A stretch of 64,000 bases of DNA from Aeromonas dhakensis (GTDB lineage: Bacteria; Pseudomonadota; Gammaproteobacteria; Enterobacterales; Aeromonadaceae): assembly GCF_000820305.1 (NCBI RefSeq), contig NZ_CDBH01000061.1, positions 68,797 to 132,796 of the forward strand, in the 5' to 3' direction. Both the position numbers and the translations under genes were made by a program. The notes below the pieces were generated by a model. That model had not been told where the DNA came from. It worked only from the letters and a program-made list of their open reading frames with translations, and did not search any database. Below, in pieces: positions 19,655-28,658 of the stretch; position 1 is the stretch's first letter, and the number at the start of each line of letters is the position of its first letter.

Positions 19655-20935
19655 TTGGACAGTATCTCAACGAGTACATTGCTGATTGTTCTCGTTATCT
19701 TGATCCTCATGTCTGCCTTCTTCTCAAGTTCTGAAACCGGCATGATGTCGCTCAACCGCTACAAGCTGCGGCATCTGGCCCAGACCAAGCACAAGGCTGC
19801 CCGTCGGGTGGAGAAACTGCTCTCCCGACCAGACCGCCTGCTGGGGCTGATCCTGATCGGAAACAACCTGGTCAACATCCTGGCGTCAGCCATCGCCACC
19901 ATCGTCTGTATTCGTCTGTTCGGGGATCTGGGTGTGGCCATCGCCACTTTCGGCCTGACCCTGATCGTGCTGGTGTTTGGCGAAGTGACTCCAAAGACCC
20001 TGGCGGCCATGTTCCCGGAGAAAGTCGCCTATCCCGCCTCCTGGGTGCTCAAGGGGCTGATGGTGCCGCTTGCCCCCTTCGTCTGGATGATCAATGGCAT
20101 CACCAGCGGCCTGCTCAAGCTGCTGAAGATCAATCCGAACAAGGATGACTCCCTCAATACCGAGGAGCTGCGCACCATCGTCAACGAGGCGGGCAGTCTG
20201 ATCCCCCAGCGCCATCAGGAGATGCTGCTCAGCATCCTGGATCTGGACAAGATGACGGTTGAGCACATCATGGTGCCGCGCAGCGAGATCTACGCCATCG
20301 ACATCAACGATGACTGGAAGACCATACTGCGTCAGCTGGCCCACTGCGCCCACACCAAGATCCTGCTCTATCGCGACAACATCGACGACGTGGTGGGTTT
20401 TCTGCACGCCCGCGACGCGCTGCGGCTGATGGCCAAGGATCAGTTCAACAAGTCGAGCCTGCTGCGGGAAGTGGACGAAATTTACTTCATTCCGGAAGGG
20501 ACGCCCCTCAACGTGCAACTGGCCAAGTTCCAGCGCAACAAGGAGCGGATTGGTCTCATCGTCGACGAGTATGGCGACATTCAGGGGCTGATCACTCTGG
20601 ACGACATCCTGGAAGAGATAGTGGGCGACTTCACCACCTCCATGACCCCGGCGCCCAGCGACGAGATCCATCCCCAGCCGGATGGCTCCTTCCTGGTGGA
20701 GGGCTCGGCCAGCATCCGCGAGCTCAACAAGGAGATGAACTGGCAACTGCCCATCGACGGGCCCCGTACCCTCAACGGCGTCATCCTCGAATATCTGGAG
20801 GAGATCCCCCAGCCCAACATCAGCCTGCGGCTGGCCGGCTACCCCATCGAGATCCTGGAAGTGGAGAACAACATGGTGAAGATGGCGCGGATCATGCCGG
20901 CGTTGTACCGAAACGAGTCGGGACTGGAAGATTGA
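19655..20935 (+). CDS. yfjD: CNNM/CorB-type transporter-like protein with CBS domains (YfjD)
   Basis: A 426-residue membrane protein: a DUF21 transmembrane part (residues about 5-190, SAFFSSSETGMMSLNRYKL, LIGNNLVNILASA), a CBS pair (about 205-330, IMVPRSEIYAIDINDDW, GLIVDEYGDIQGLITLDDILEEIVGDF) and a CorC_HlyC domain at the C-terminus. CNNM/CorB proteins act in magnesium or cobalt efflux or its control. The start is TTG at 19655 with AGGAG upstream. It is 43 bases after ypjD, likely one operon, and ends at a strong terminator. Confidence 0.93.
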   Translation: MDSISTSTLLIVLVILILMSAFFSSSETGMMSLNRYKLRHLAQTKHKAARRVEKLLSRPDRLLGLILIGNNLVNILASAIATIVCIRLFGDLGVAIATFGLTLIVLVFGEVTPKTLAAMFPEKVAYPASWVLKGLMVPLAPFVWMINGITSGLLKLLKINPNKDDSLNTEELRTIVNEAGSLIPQRHQEMLLSILDLDKMTVEHIMVPRSEIYAIDINDDWKTILRQLAHCAHTKILLYRDNIDDVVGFLHARDALRLMAKDQFNKSSLLREVDEIYFIPEGTPLNVQLAKFQRNKERIGLIVDEYGDIQGLITLDDILEEIVGDFTTSMTPAPSDEIHPQPDGSFLVEGSASIRELNKEMNWQLPIDGPRTLNGVILEYLEEIPQPNISLRLAGYPIEILEVENNMVKMARIMPALYRNESGLED

Positions 20936-20964
20936 AAAAAGGCTGCCGATGGCAGCCTTTTTCT
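20936..20964. terminator. Terminator between yfjD and nsrR
   Basis: GGCTGCC/GGCAGCC stem with a GAT loop, A run before and TTTTT after, between the convergent genes yfjD and nsrR. Confidence 0.85.
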
Positions 20965-20989
20965 ATTGCGTCATTGGCCGGCGATCGGC

Positions 20990-21457
20990 TCACTCATCTT
21001 CGTCGCCAGGCTCCAGCACCAGGGTCGGGATCAACTCGCCGAAGACCTGTTGCAGCTCGTCGCGATTGGCCAGCAGATCCTGCAGCGTGTAGCTGTCCAT
21101 CACCGCCAGAAACGCATTCATCGCCTCTTTCAGGGCACTCTTCAGCAGACAGACAGAGACGATGTGGCAGGCCGGCGAGTTGCAGTCGATGCCGTCCAGG
21201 TTCCCTTCCAGCGCCCGGATCACCTGGCCGATGTTGATGCTCTCCGGCGCGCAGGCCATGCGAATACCGCCATTCTTGCCGCGCTGGGACTGCAGGTAGC
21301 CCAGTTTCACCAGCTGGTTCACCACCTTCACCATGTGGTTGCGGGAGACGTCATACAAGGCGGAGACCTTGGCCACGCTAGACAATTCGCCCTCCGGCAG
21401 GGTCGCCAGATAGAGCAGGGCTCTCAATCCAAAATCGGTATAGCTAGTTAGTCTCAT
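20990..21457 (-). CDS. nsrR: Nitric oxide-sensing Rrf2-family repressor NsrR
   Basis: A 155-residue Rrf2 regulator: MRLTSYTDFGLRALLYLATLPEG, a helix-turn-helix with SRNHMVKVVNQLVKLGYL, and three cysteines C92, C97 and C103 in IDCNSPACHIVSVC that hold the NO-sensitive iron-sulfur cluster. NO destroys the cluster and releases repression. It is divergent from hmp, its classical target, with a long palindrome between them. Confidence 0.93.
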   Translation of the reverse strand: MRLTSYTDFGLRALLYLATLPEGELSSVAKVSALYDVSRNHMVKVVNQLVKLGYLQSQRGKNGGIRMACAPESINIGQVIRALEGNLDGIDCNSPACHIVSVCLLKSALKEAMNAFLAVMDSYTLQDLLANRDELQQVFGELIPTLVLEPGDEDE

Positions 21458-21507
21458 AGTGCCTGTGTCGCATCACGCGGAAATTGATTATTGATTCAGA
21501 TCAAATA

Positions 21508-21548
21508 AACATCTAGGATGCAGCTTATTAAGTGACATTCTAGATGTT
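21508..21548. promoter_or_regulatory. 41-base palindrome between nsrR and hmp, probable NsrR operator
   Basis: The outer arms AACATCTAG (21508-21516) and CTAGATGTT (21540-21548) are perfect. Inner sequence continues the symmetry around the central T at 21528, giving 16 matching positions out of 20 per arm. The GGATGCA part recalls the GATGCAT half-site of NsrR operators, but the spacing from the centre differs by about two bases from the E. coli 11-1-11 motif. It lies 20 bases before the hmp start. Confidence 0.6.
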
Positions 21549-21567
21549 CAATTAGCAAGGAACCCCT

Positions 21568-22761
21568 ATGTTAGACCAAGCCACCATCGCCGTCATCAAA
21601 AGCACCATCCCTTTGCTCGAATCAGCGGGCCCCGCGCTCACCCAGCATTTCTACCAACGCATGTTCAGCCATAACCCGGAGCTGAAGGACATTTTCAACC
21701 TGGCGCACCAGCGCAGCGGCGGTCAGCCGTTGGCGCTGTTCAATGCGGTGGCGGCCTACGCCAAGAACATCGACAACCTGGGGGCACTGGCCGGTGCCGT
21801 GGAACGCATCGCCCACAAGCACACAGGTTTCCTGATCCAGCCAGAACAATATCACATTGTAGGTAGTCATCTCTTGGCCACGCTCAAAGAATTGGGCGGA
21901 AGTGCGGTCACCGACGAGGTGCTGGATGCCTGGGGCAAGGCTTACGGCGTGCTCGCCAGCATCTTCATCGGCCGCGAGAGCGAGATTTATCAGGAGAAGG
22001 CGAACGAGATCGGTGGCTGGCAAGGCCCCCGCCCCTTCCTGATCAAGGAGAAGCGGGTCGAGAGCGAGCTCATCACCTCCTTCCTGCTGGTACCGGTGGA
22101 TGGCAAGCCTGTGCTGGACTTCAAGCCGGGCCAGTACCTCAGCATCAAGCTGGTCCATCCCGAGCTCGAGTATCAGGAGATCCGCCAGTACTCCCTCTCC
22201 GATGCCCCCAACGGCCAGCACTACCGCATCAGCGTCAAGCGCGAGCCGCAGGGCCAGGTCTCCAACCTGCTGCACGATCATCTGCAAGAGGGCGATCAAG
22301 TGGAGCTGATGCCGCCCACCGGCGATTTCTACCTGAAAGCCGATGGCCATACCCCGGTGGTACTGCTCTCGGCCGGTGTGGGTGTCACGCCGATGATGAG
22401 CATGCTTAACCAGTTGCTGGCGAACAGCCATCAGGCCGACATCACCTGGCTGCACGCCTGCGAACAGGGCGCCGTGCATGCCTTCAGGGAGGATATTCAG
22501 CAAAAATCCCGCCAGCACGCCAACCTGCTGAGCCGGGTCTGGTATCGGGAGCCACAGGCCAGTGACGTGCAGGGCGAAGACTACCATCATGCCGGCACCA
22601 TGGATCTGAGTGCAGTGAAGGAGCGCATCACGCCGCAGGCCCACTACTACTTCTGTGGCCCTCTTGGCTTCATGCAGGCCGTCAAGCAGCAGCTGGTCGC
22701 GGCGGGTATTCCGGCCGGCCAGCTCCATTACGAAGTTTTTGGTCCCCACCAAGATCTGTAA
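21568..22761 (+). CDS. hmp: Flavohemoprotein nitric oxide dioxygenase
   Basis: Converts NO and O2 to nitrate using NADPH. The 397 residues comprise the globin domain (1 to about 145, proximal histidine in ERIAHKHTGF), the FAD-binding reductase domain (FKPGQYLSIKL, EIRQYSLSDAPN near 205-216) and the NAD domain (VVLLSAGVGVTPMMSMLNQ, HYYFCGPLGFMQAVK, ending YEVFGPH). Full length. It is divergent from nsrR and presumably repressed by it until NO appears. Two tandem hairpins follow. Confidence 0.97.
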   Translation: MLDQATIAVIKSTIPLLESAGPALTQHFYQRMFSHNPELKDIFNLAHQRSGGQPLALFNAVAAYAKNIDNLGALAGAVERIAHKHTGFLIQPEQYHIVGSHLLATLKELGGSAVTDEVLDAWGKAYGVLASIFIGRESEIYQEKANEIGGWQGPRPFLIKEKRVESELITSFLLVPVDGKPVLDFKPGQYLSIKLVHPELEYQEIRQYSLSDAPNGQHYRISVKREPQGQVSNLLHDHLQEGDQVELMPPTGDFYLKADGHTPVVLLSAGVGVTPMMSMLNQLLANSHQADITWLHACEQGAVHAFREDIQQKSRQHANLLSRVWYREPQASDVQGEDYHHAGTMDLSAVKERITPQAHYYFCGPLGFMQAVKQQLVAAGIPAGQLHYEVFGPHQDL

Positions 22762-22786
22762 GGCGGGCGGATCCCTATAACTTGAT

Positions 22787-22859
22787 GAGGGGCCAGCCTG
22801 TCACGGCACGGCGGCTGGCCCCTCCCGACCCACGGATGCAGATCCGTGGGTCATTTTTT
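22787..22859 (+). terminator. Tandem hairpins ending hmp
   Basis: The first hairpin is a perfect twelve-base stem, GAGGGGCCAGCC (22787-22798) with GGCTGGCCCCTC (22813-22824). The second, GACCCACGGAT with ATCCGTGGGTC (22827-22852), has a GCAG loop and is followed by TTTTTT, a classical terminator. Confidence 0.85.
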
Positions 22860-22863
22860 GGGA

Positions 22864-23808
22864 TCAGTGCATCGCCTTGGCACGGGCGATGGCATTGGCG
22901 GGCATGCGATTGCCGAGCCGGCTGAGCAGGCTCGCCGCCTTCTGGTGGGTGGTCTTGTCACCGATGACGGCGCCGTGCAGCCAGTGATACGCCTCCTCGT
23001 AGTCGAGCGGGCTACCCATCCCCTGCAACAGCATCTCCACCCACTCGATCTGCGCCCGCTGGAAGCCCAGACTGGCGGCCTCCCGCATCAGGGTCTCGGC
23101 CTTGAGCAGGTCCTTTTGCACCAGGGTGCCCTTCCAGTAGTAGCGACCCAGCTGCTCCAGCGCCGGCGCCAGCCCCTGGTTGGCCGCATCCCACATGAAT
23201 TTCACCCCCAGCTCCGCATTGGGCTTGATGCAGACCCCCCAGGCCAGCATGTCCCCCCACAGAAACTGATAAGAGGGGATCTTCATCACCTCGGCCCGCA
23301 CCTCGATATCCTGGGTGAGCTGGCACCTGTCCTGCTTGACCTGCTGCAGGTGGCGGCCCTGCTCAATCCAGTTGAGCAGCTCGTCCTGGCGATAGAGCGG
23401 CACCGCCTGCAGCGCGCCGCTGTCCACGGTCAGACCGCTGGCCGGGGTGCTGGTCATGGGACGATTGTTCGGCGAACGGTCGCCCTCTGCAGCGACAGGC
23501 GCGGGAATGGGGGCTGCCGCTGGCGCAGCGGCGGGTGTTGCACTCGCTGCCGCAACCGGTGCAGAGGGGTTGGCGGCTGGCGTTGCCGTGGTTGGCACGG
23601 CAGCCGGTGCGGGAGCCGCAGCAGAGGACGGGGCAGCCGCAGAGGGCTGGGCGGCAACCTCCGGCTGCGCCGGCGCAGTGGTCGCCGGCGTGGCCCCGCT
23701 CGTCGCGGCGGCGGCAGAGGTGGAAGGCTCGGCCCCCTGCGCCTGGCCCGTCAGCAATGGGGGCGTCAGCAAACAGAGCAGGCCGACAAGGGTAATGGGT
23801 TTCATCAT
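22864..23808 (-). CDS. motX: MotX-like sodium-driven flagellar motor protein with an Ala/Pro-rich linker
   Basis: A 314-residue secreted protein. The ATG at 23808 has AGGAG six bases before it. A signal peptide covers about residues 1-25. Residues 26-125 are a low-complexity Ala/Pro/Thr/Ser stretch. The C-terminal domain (130-314) has Sel1-type repeats: AVPLYRQDELLNWIEQGRHL, YQFLWGDMLAWGVCIKPNAELG, LEQLGRYYWKGTLVQKDLL and SPLDYEEAYHWLHG. This resembles Vibrio MotX, which with MotY forms the T ring of the polar flagellar motor. The long linker before the Sel1 part is the odd feature. It is convergent with hmp and a single gene. Confidence 0.8.
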   Translation of the reverse strand: MMKPITLVGLLCLLTPPLLTGQAQGAEPSTSAAAATSGATPATTAPAQPEVAAQPSAAAPSSAAAPAPAAVPTTATPAANPSAPVAAASATPAAAPAAAPIPAPVAAEGDRSPNNRPMTSTPASGLTVDSGALQAVPLYRQDELLNWIEQGRHLQQVKQDRCQLTQDIEVRAEVMKIPSYQFLWGDMLAWGVCIKPNAELGVKFMWDAANQGLAPALEQLGRYYWKGTLVQKDLLKAETLMREAASLGFQRAQIEWVEMLLQGMGSPLDYEEAYHWLHGAVIGDKTTHQKAASLLSRLGNRMPANAIARAKAMH

Positions 23809-23884
23809 AAGGATCTCCTGCAGCACCCTGTTATCGGCAGCCGGCGGCATCCCCTTAGTCCGGCACCGCCTGCCCATAACGACA

Positions 23885-23906
23885 AAGGGGAGCCGAAGCT
23901 CCCCTT
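23885..23906 (-). terminator. Hairpin downstream of mdh
   Basis: AAGGGGAGC and GCTCCCCTT with a four-base loop, shortly after the mdh stop. The T tract is short, so this is a weaker terminator or an RNA 3' end stem. Confidence 0.6.
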
Positions 23907-23924
23907 GCTGTCCATCCGGACGCC

Positions 23925-24860
23925 TTACTTGACGAAGTCGACACCCAGCTGGATATCGGCTTTCAGGGTGGCCAGCATGCCATCCATCGCCTCTTGTTCG
24001 AAGGCGCTCAGCTTGCCGTAGTCCAGCACGGTTTCGACGCCGTTCTTGCCAAGCAGGATGGGCTGCGCGAAGAAAGTGGCGTGCTTGCCGTCGCCTTCCA
24101 CGTAGGCGCACTCGATGACGTTGGCTTCACCCTGCAGACCCTTGATCAGCGACAGACCGAAACGGCAGGCCGCCTGACCCATGGAGAGAGTGGCGGAACC
24201 GCCACCGGCCTTGGCTTCCACCACTTCGGTACCGGCGTTCTGGATACGCTTGGTCATGGCGGCCACTTCGTCGGCGGTGAAGCTGGCACCTTCGATCTGG
24301 GAGAGCAGCGGCAGAATGGTCACGCCACTGTGGCCACCGATCACGTTGACGCGCACCTTGTCGACGTTCAGACCCTTGGCGTCGGCCACGAAGGTCTCGG
24401 CACGGATCACGTCCAAGGTGGTGACGCCGAACAGGCGACGCTTGTCATAGACACCGGCCTTCTTCAGCACTTCGGCAGCGATGGCGACCGTGGTGTTGAC
24501 CGGGTTGGTGATGATGCCGATCAGCGCTTTCGGGCAGGAGGCGGCGCACTTTTCCACCAGATTCTTGACGATGCCGGCGTTGATGTTGAACAGGTCGGAA
24601 CGATCCATGCCGGGCTTGCGCGCCACGCCGGCGGAGATCAGCACGACATCGGCGCCGACCAGAGCCGGGCTCGGATCTTCACCGCAGAAACCTTTTACTT
24701 TCACGTCAGTCGGGATATGGCTCAGATCGACCGCCACGCCCGGGGTCACCGGAGCGATGTCATACAGGCTCAATTCGGAACCAGCAGGCAGACGGTTTTT
24801 CAACAGCAGAGCGAGGGCTTGGCCGATGCCACCGGCGGCACCCAGAACGGCAACTTTCAT
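23925..24860 (-). CDS. mdh: Malate dehydrogenase (NAD)
   Basis: TCA-cycle enzyme interconverting malate and oxaloacetate. The 311-residue protein starts [22 protein letters not shown] (NAD-binding glycine loop) and has [51 protein letters not shown] and the catalytic histidine in [13 protein letters not shown]. The ATG at 24860 has GGAG upstream. In E. coli mdh is adjacent and divergent to argR. Here a four-gene transporter operon lies between them. Confidence 0.98.
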   Translation of the reverse strand: MKVAVLGAAGGIGQALALLLKNRLPAGSELSLYDIAPVTPGVAVDLSHIPTDVKVKGFCGEDPSPALVGADVVLISAGVARKPGMDRSDLFNINAGIVKNLVEKCAASCPKALIGIITNPVNTTVAIAAEVLKKAGVYDKRRLFGVTTLDVIRAETFVADAKGLNVDKVRVNVIGGHSGVTILPLLSQIEGASFTADEVAAMTKRIQNAGTEVVEAKAGGGSATLSMGQAACRFGLSLIKGLQGEANVIECAYVEGDGKHATFFAQPILLGKNGVETVLDYGKLSAFEQEAMDGMLATLKADIQLGVDFVK

Positions 24861-25081
24861 GATCAACTCCATGTTTAAGCGTAGGTTTAAGGTTGTTTCT
24901 TGTTGTGCGCCCAACCTTAAAGGATCCCCCCCTAAAAAACAATCTGATAACAGTTGTAATCACAGGTTCTGTGAGCCAATAAACAGGCGGCGAATAAAAA
25001 TGGGGGGAAATGCAAAAAATTGGAGGGGAAGCACAGATTTCCTGCACTCCCCCTCACCATTAATAGGTAGATCTGCCGATT

Positions 25082-25744
25082 TCAGCCCTGGAAGGCCAAC
25101 GCCCTGCGTTCACACCAACGAAAACCAATTGTTAACAATCCGTTCATGGTCAGGTAGAGGGCACCGGCCACGGTGAACACCGCCAGGGTGTCATAGGTCT
25201 GGGCATTGAGGCGCTGGGCCAGCCCCATCACATCCATGATGGTGATGGTACTGGCGAGCGAACTCCCCTTGAGTACCAGGATCACCTCGTTGGAGTAAGC
25301 GGGCACCAGTCGCCGGGCGGCATGACGCACCTTCATCCACAGGGTCTGGCCGGCGGAGAAGCCGAGCGCACGGCAGGCCTCTACCTCGCCGGCCGGGATG
25401 GCATCGAGCGCCCCCTTGAACAGCCGGGTGGAGTAGGCGGCGGTATTGAAACCGAGCGCCAGCACGGCGCAGAACCAGGGCTGCTTGAGCAGCGGCCAGA
25501 GCGGCCCCTCCTTGAGCCAGGCAAACTGGCCCGGCCCGTAGTAGATGAGGAAGATCTGGATCAGCAGCGGCGTGCCGGTGAAGACCAGCACCCACAGCTG
25601 CACCAGCTGGGTCGCCACCGGGATGCGGCGCTCCAGCACCCAGGTCATGGCCGCCGCCATCAGCACGCCCAGCAGCAGACTGCCGGCGGTCAGTTGCAGG
25701 GTAATCGCCAGGCCACCCAGCAGGGTCATCAGGTAATCCTGCAT
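25082..25744 (-). CDS. artM: Arginine-type amino acid ABC transporter permease (ArtM-like)
   Basis: A 220-residue inner-membrane permease of the HisM/ArtM type, with the loop GEVEACRALGFSAGQTLWMKVRHAARRLVP that contacts the ATPase and YSNEVILVLKGSSLASTITIMDVMGLAQRLNAQTYD following it. It is the last gene of an operon artP-artI/J-artQ-artM and begins two bases after the artQ stop. Arginine as substrate is inferred from the ArtP similarity and the position beside argR. Histidine, lysine or ornithine remain possible. Confidence 0.88.
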   Translation of the reverse strand: MQDYLMTLLGGLAITLQLTAGSLLLGVLMAAAMTWVLERRIPVATQLVQLWVLVFTGTPLLIQIFLIYYGPGQFAWLKEGPLWPLLKQPWFCAVLALGFNTAAYSTRLFKGALDAIPAGEVEACRALGFSAGQTLWMKVRHAARRLVPAYSNEVILVLKGSSLASTITIMDVMGLAQRLNAQTYDTLAVFTVAGALYLTMNGLLTIGFRWCERRALAFQG

Positions 25745-25746
25745 GA

Positions 25747-26397
25747 TCAGCCTCCGTAACGGCGGGTGTAACGGGCAGCCTGCTTCAAGCCGAACTCACT
25801 CACCAGGCTGATGGCCAGGTAGATGAGGGCGGCAGCGGCATACCAAGTGAAGGGTTGATAGGTACTGGCCGAGGCCATCTGGGCCTGGCGCATCATCTCG
25901 TTCACCCCGATAAGCGACACCAGTGCGGTGTCTTTGAGCAACACCAGCCACTGGTTGCCTAGCCCCGGCAGGGCGTGACGCCAGGCCTGGGGCAGCACGA
26001 TGCGAAAGAAGATGTGACGCTTGCCAAGGCCGAGCGCCAGCGCCGCCAGCCGCTGCCCGGCAGGCACCGCATTGAGGGCGGCCCGCAGGGTCTGGGTGGC
26101 GTAGCTGGCGAACAGCAGGGAGAGCGCCAGCACGCCGCAGGCGAACGGGCTGAACTCCACGTACTCGCCGGTGATGAGGAACAGCACCTGGGTAGAGCCG
26201 AAGTAGATGAACAGCACCACCAGCAACTCGGGCAACCCGCGAATAAGCGTGGTGAGGGTGGCCACCGGCCACACCAGAGCGCGCTGCTTGCTCAGCTCGG
26301 CGGCGCTGAACGCCAGCGCCAGCACCATGCCCCCTACCAGGGAGGCCAGGGCCAGCCCGAGGGTCATCCAGGCTGCATCCAACAACAGGCTCAACAT
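25747..26397 (-). CDS. artQ: Arginine-type amino acid ABC transporter permease (ArtQ-like)
   Basis: A 216-residue permease with about five membrane segments. It has the conserved VPAGQRLAALALGLGKRHIFFRIVLPQAWRHALPGLGNQWLVLLKDTALVSLIGVNE loop that docks with the ATPase. It pairs with the next permease to form the channel. It begins three bases after the binding-protein stop. Confidence 0.88.
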   Translation of the reverse strand: MLSLLLDAAWMTLGLALASLVGGMVLALAFSAAELSKQRALVWPVATLTTLIRGLPELLVVLFIYFGSTQVLFLITGEYVEFSPFACGVLALSLLFASYATQTLRAALNAVPAGQRLAALALGLGKRHIFFRIVLPQAWRHALPGLGNQWLVLLKDTALVSLIGVNEMMRQAQMASASTYQPFTWYAAAALIYLAISLVSEFGLKQAARYTRRYGG

Positions 26398-26400
26398 GGC

Positions 26401-27138
26401 TTAGTGCGCGAAATATTTGTCGTAGATCTTCTGATAGGTGCCGTTGGCCTTGATGTCGGCCAGCCCCTTGTTCAGCTGGGTCAGCAGTTCCTGATTGCCC
26501 TTGGCCACCGCGATGCCAAAACCGGTACCGAAGTACTTGGCGTCAGTCACCGGCGTGCCGATCACGGCATACTCCTTGTGCTGCTTGAGCCAGTCGGCGG
26601 CGACCGCGGTATCGGCAAACACGCCGTCGGTACGGCCGTTCATCATGTCGAGGAAGGCACTCTGGTAGCTGGCGTAGGGCACGGTCAGCAGCCCCTTGCT
26701 CACCCAGTTGTCCACCAGATAGGACTGGTGGGAGCTGCCGTTCTGCACGCCGACAGTCTTGTCCACCAGATCTTCCGGCCCCTTGAAGTCACCCTTCTTG
26801 GTCACGAACACGGCGGAGTTCTGATAATAGATGTCGGAGAAGTCGACCTGGGCGGCCCGCTCCGGGGTCACGTCCATGGCGGCGATGGCGGCGTCGTAGC
26901 GACGGAATTTCAGGCTGGGGATCAGGCTGTCAAAAGCCTGGTTGTGGAAGCTGCACTCCAGCTTGGCCTGTTCACAGATGGCGCGGGCCAGGTCGATGTC
27001 AAACCCCTGGAACTCGTTCTTGTCGTCCAGGTATTCGAACGGTGCGTAGGTGGCCTCGGTGGCGAACTTGATCTCTTTCGCCAGCACCTGGGTGCTCAGC
27101 AGGCCCATGGCCGCGATCAGCAACAGACTCTTTTTCAT
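26401..27138 (-). CDS. artI: Periplasmic arginine-type binding protein (ArtI/ArtJ-like)
   Basis: A 245-residue substrate-binding protein with a Sec signal (MKKSLLLIAAMGLLSTQVLA) and a type 2 periplasmic fold: EIKFATEATYAPFEYLDDKNEFQGFDIDLARAICEQ, RYDAAIAAMDVTPERAAQVDFSDIYYQNSAVFV and FGTGFGIAVAKGNQELL. The AMDVTPER segment, which binds the ligand backbone, is that of the ArtJ/HisJ group. ArtI and ArtJ cannot be told apart by eye, so the symbol is provisional. Confidence 0.85.
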   Translation of the reverse strand: MKKSLLLIAAMGLLSTQVLAKEIKFATEATYAPFEYLDDKNEFQGFDIDLARAICEQAKLECSFHNQAFDSLIPSLKFRRYDAAIAAMDVTPERAAQVDFSDIYYQNSAVFVTKKGDFKGPEDLVDKTVGVQNGSSHQSYLVDNWVSKGLLTVPYASYQSAFLDMMNGRTDGVFADTAVAADWLKQHKEYAVIGTPVTDAKYFGTGFGIAVAKGNQELLTQLNKGLADIKANGTYQKIYDKYFAH

Positions 27139-27163
27139 GACAGCTTCCTTATCGATTTGAATA

Positions 27164-27904
27164 TCAATGCATCAAGAATTCGGCAAACCGGCTGGTTTGC
27201 GGGGCTTGGAAAATGGCGGCGGAGCCCGCTTCGATGATCCGCCCCTTCTCCAGATAGATCACCTGGCTGGCCACCTTGCGGGCGAACTCCACCTCGTGAG
27301 TCACCACCACCTGGGTGATGCCGGTCTGGCCAAGGTTGCGGATGATCTCCGCCACTTCCTTGGTGATCTCGGGGTCGAGGGCGGCGGTCGGCTCGTCAAA
27401 CAGCAGCACCTGGGGGTCCATCATCAGGGTACGGGCGATGGCCACCCGCTGCTGCTGACCGCCAGACAGCCGCGCCGGCCAGGCGTCGCGCTTGTCGGCC
27501 AGTTGCAGCTGGGCCAGCAGATAGCCCCCCTTCTCCATGGCCGCCGCCTTGCTCATGCCGAGCAGCTTGACCGGCGCCTCGATGAGGTTCTCCATCACGG
27601 TGAGATGGGGCCACAGGTTGTACTGCTGGAACACCATGCCCACCTTGCGGCGCAGCGCCTGGGTCTGGCGGTTGAACTCGGCGGTGGAGAGGCTGGAGGG
27701 GAAAGAAAATTCACTTTCACCGATGCGCAGGACACCGGCATCCGGGGTGTCCAGCAGGTTCATCATGCGCAGCAGAGAGCTCTTGCCGGCACCGCTCGGA
27801 CCCAGCAGCACCAGGGTTTCACCGGGCGCGGTCCGAAAGCTGACCTGTTGCAGTACCGGCACCTTGTGCCAGGATTTTTCGATACCGATTAATTCAATAC
27901 CCAT
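27164..27904 (-). CDS. artP: Arginine-type ABC transporter ATP-binding protein
   Basis: A 246-residue ATPase very close to E. coli ArtP: Walker [42 protein letters not shown], signature LSGGQQQR, Walker [15 protein letters not shown] and the H-loop VTHE. It is the first gene of the transporter operon. The ATG at 27904 matches the family start ([11 protein letters not shown]). Candidate ArgR-binding sequences lie just upstream. Confidence 0.9.
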   Translation of the reverse strand: MGIELIGIEKSWHKVPVLQQVSFRTAPGETLVLLGPSGAGKSSLLRMMNLLDTPDAGVLRIGESEFSFPSSLSTAEFNRQTQALRRKVGMVFQQYNLWPHLTVMENLIEAPVKLLGMSKAAAMEKGGYLLAQLQLADKRDAWPARLSGGQQQRVAIARTLMMDPQVLLFDEPTAALDPEITKEVAEIIRNLGQTGITQVVVTHEVEFARKVASQVIYLEKGRIIEAGSAAIFQAPQTSRFAEFLMH

Positions 27905-27914
27905 ACAGCCCAAT

Positions 27915-27991
27915 TGAATAAGTTTTCAAAATTTCGTCCTGATTCTAACGCTGGCATGGGTGGATGCAAGCTATATTTGAATCAATATGCA
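27915..27991. promoter_or_regulatory. Candidate ARG boxes between artP and argR
   Basis: Two sequences resemble the ArgR half-palindrome consensus TGAATnAAnATTCA: TGAATAAGTTTTCA at 27915-27928 (two mismatches) and TGAATCAATATGCA at 27978-27991 (one mismatch). They are 63 bases apart. A further lone TGAAT follows at 28026. ArgR normally binds paired boxes three bases apart, so these would be a weak or unusual arrangement. Confidence 0.45.
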
Positions 27992-28105
27992 GAACAAGCG
28001 CCGCTTCCTTGCAAAAATAGGCATATGAATGCAAAATGGGCACGCTGTTCATATCTGCCGCCTGAGCGTGACAGGCAGCCAAACCTCCTCATTCGTGAGT
28101 CCAAG

Positions 28106-28576
28106 ATGAAGCATAACGACAAGCAAGAAAAACTGGCCAAGGCCTTTAAAGCCTTGCTGAAAGAAGAACGATTTGGCTCCCAGGCAGAGATAGTAACTGC
28201 CCTGCAAGAGATGGGCTTCGAAAACATCAACCAGTCCAAGGTATCGCGCATGTTGAGCCGCTTCGGCGCCGTTCGCACCCGCAATGCCAAGATGGAGATG
28301 GTCTACTGCCTGCCGGTGGAACTGGGCGTGCCCACCACCTCCAGCCCGCTCAAGAATCTGGTGCTGGATGTCGACCACAACGGCGCTCTGGTGGTGATCC
28401 ACACTAGCCCGGGTGCGGCCCAGCTGATCGCCCGCCTGCTCGACTCCCTCGGCAAGGCCGAAGGGATCCTCGGCACCATCGCCGGTGACGACACCATCTT
28501 CATCACCCCGACCAGCGACACCGACATCGAGGAGCTCTATCTCTCCGCCCTCGAGCTGTTCGAACAGACGCCGTAA
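28106..28576 (+). CDS. argR: Arginine repressor / hexameric arginine sensor ArgR
   Basis: A 156-residue regulator, the same length as E. coli ArgR. The N-terminal winged helix is [53 protein letters not shown]. The C-terminal arginine-binding and trimerisation domain contains [38 protein letters not shown] chose the ATG at 28106 because it matches the family length. The open frame upstream adds 64 non-family residues. It is divergent from the art operon and ends in a bidirectional terminator. Confidence 0.97.
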   Translation: MKHNDKQEKLAKAFKALLKEERFGSQAEIVTALQEMGFENINQSKVSRMLSRFGAVRTRNAKMEMVYCLPVELGVPTTSSPLKNLVLDVDHNGALVVIHTSPGAAQLIARLLDSLGKAEGILGTIAGDDTIFITPTSDTDIEELYLSALELFEQTP

Positions 28577-28614
28577 GGGTGGCAACCGCCCTGTGGCTGT
28601 TGCACCAGAACGCA

Positions 28615-28640
28615 AAATCCCGGCCAAGGCCGGGATTTTT
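28615..28640. terminator. Bidirectional terminator, argR / DyP peroxidase
   Basis: ATCCCGGC/GCCGGGAT with a CAAG loop, AAA before and TTTTT after, between two convergent genes. Confidence 0.85.
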
Positions 28641-28658
28641 GTTATCTGCAGGTCGGGC

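Noticed and set aside
27914-28105. 64-residue N-terminal extension of ArgR
   Set aside because: The extension is not family-like and contains the ARG-box-like promoter region; the ATG at 28106 gives the standard 156 residues.
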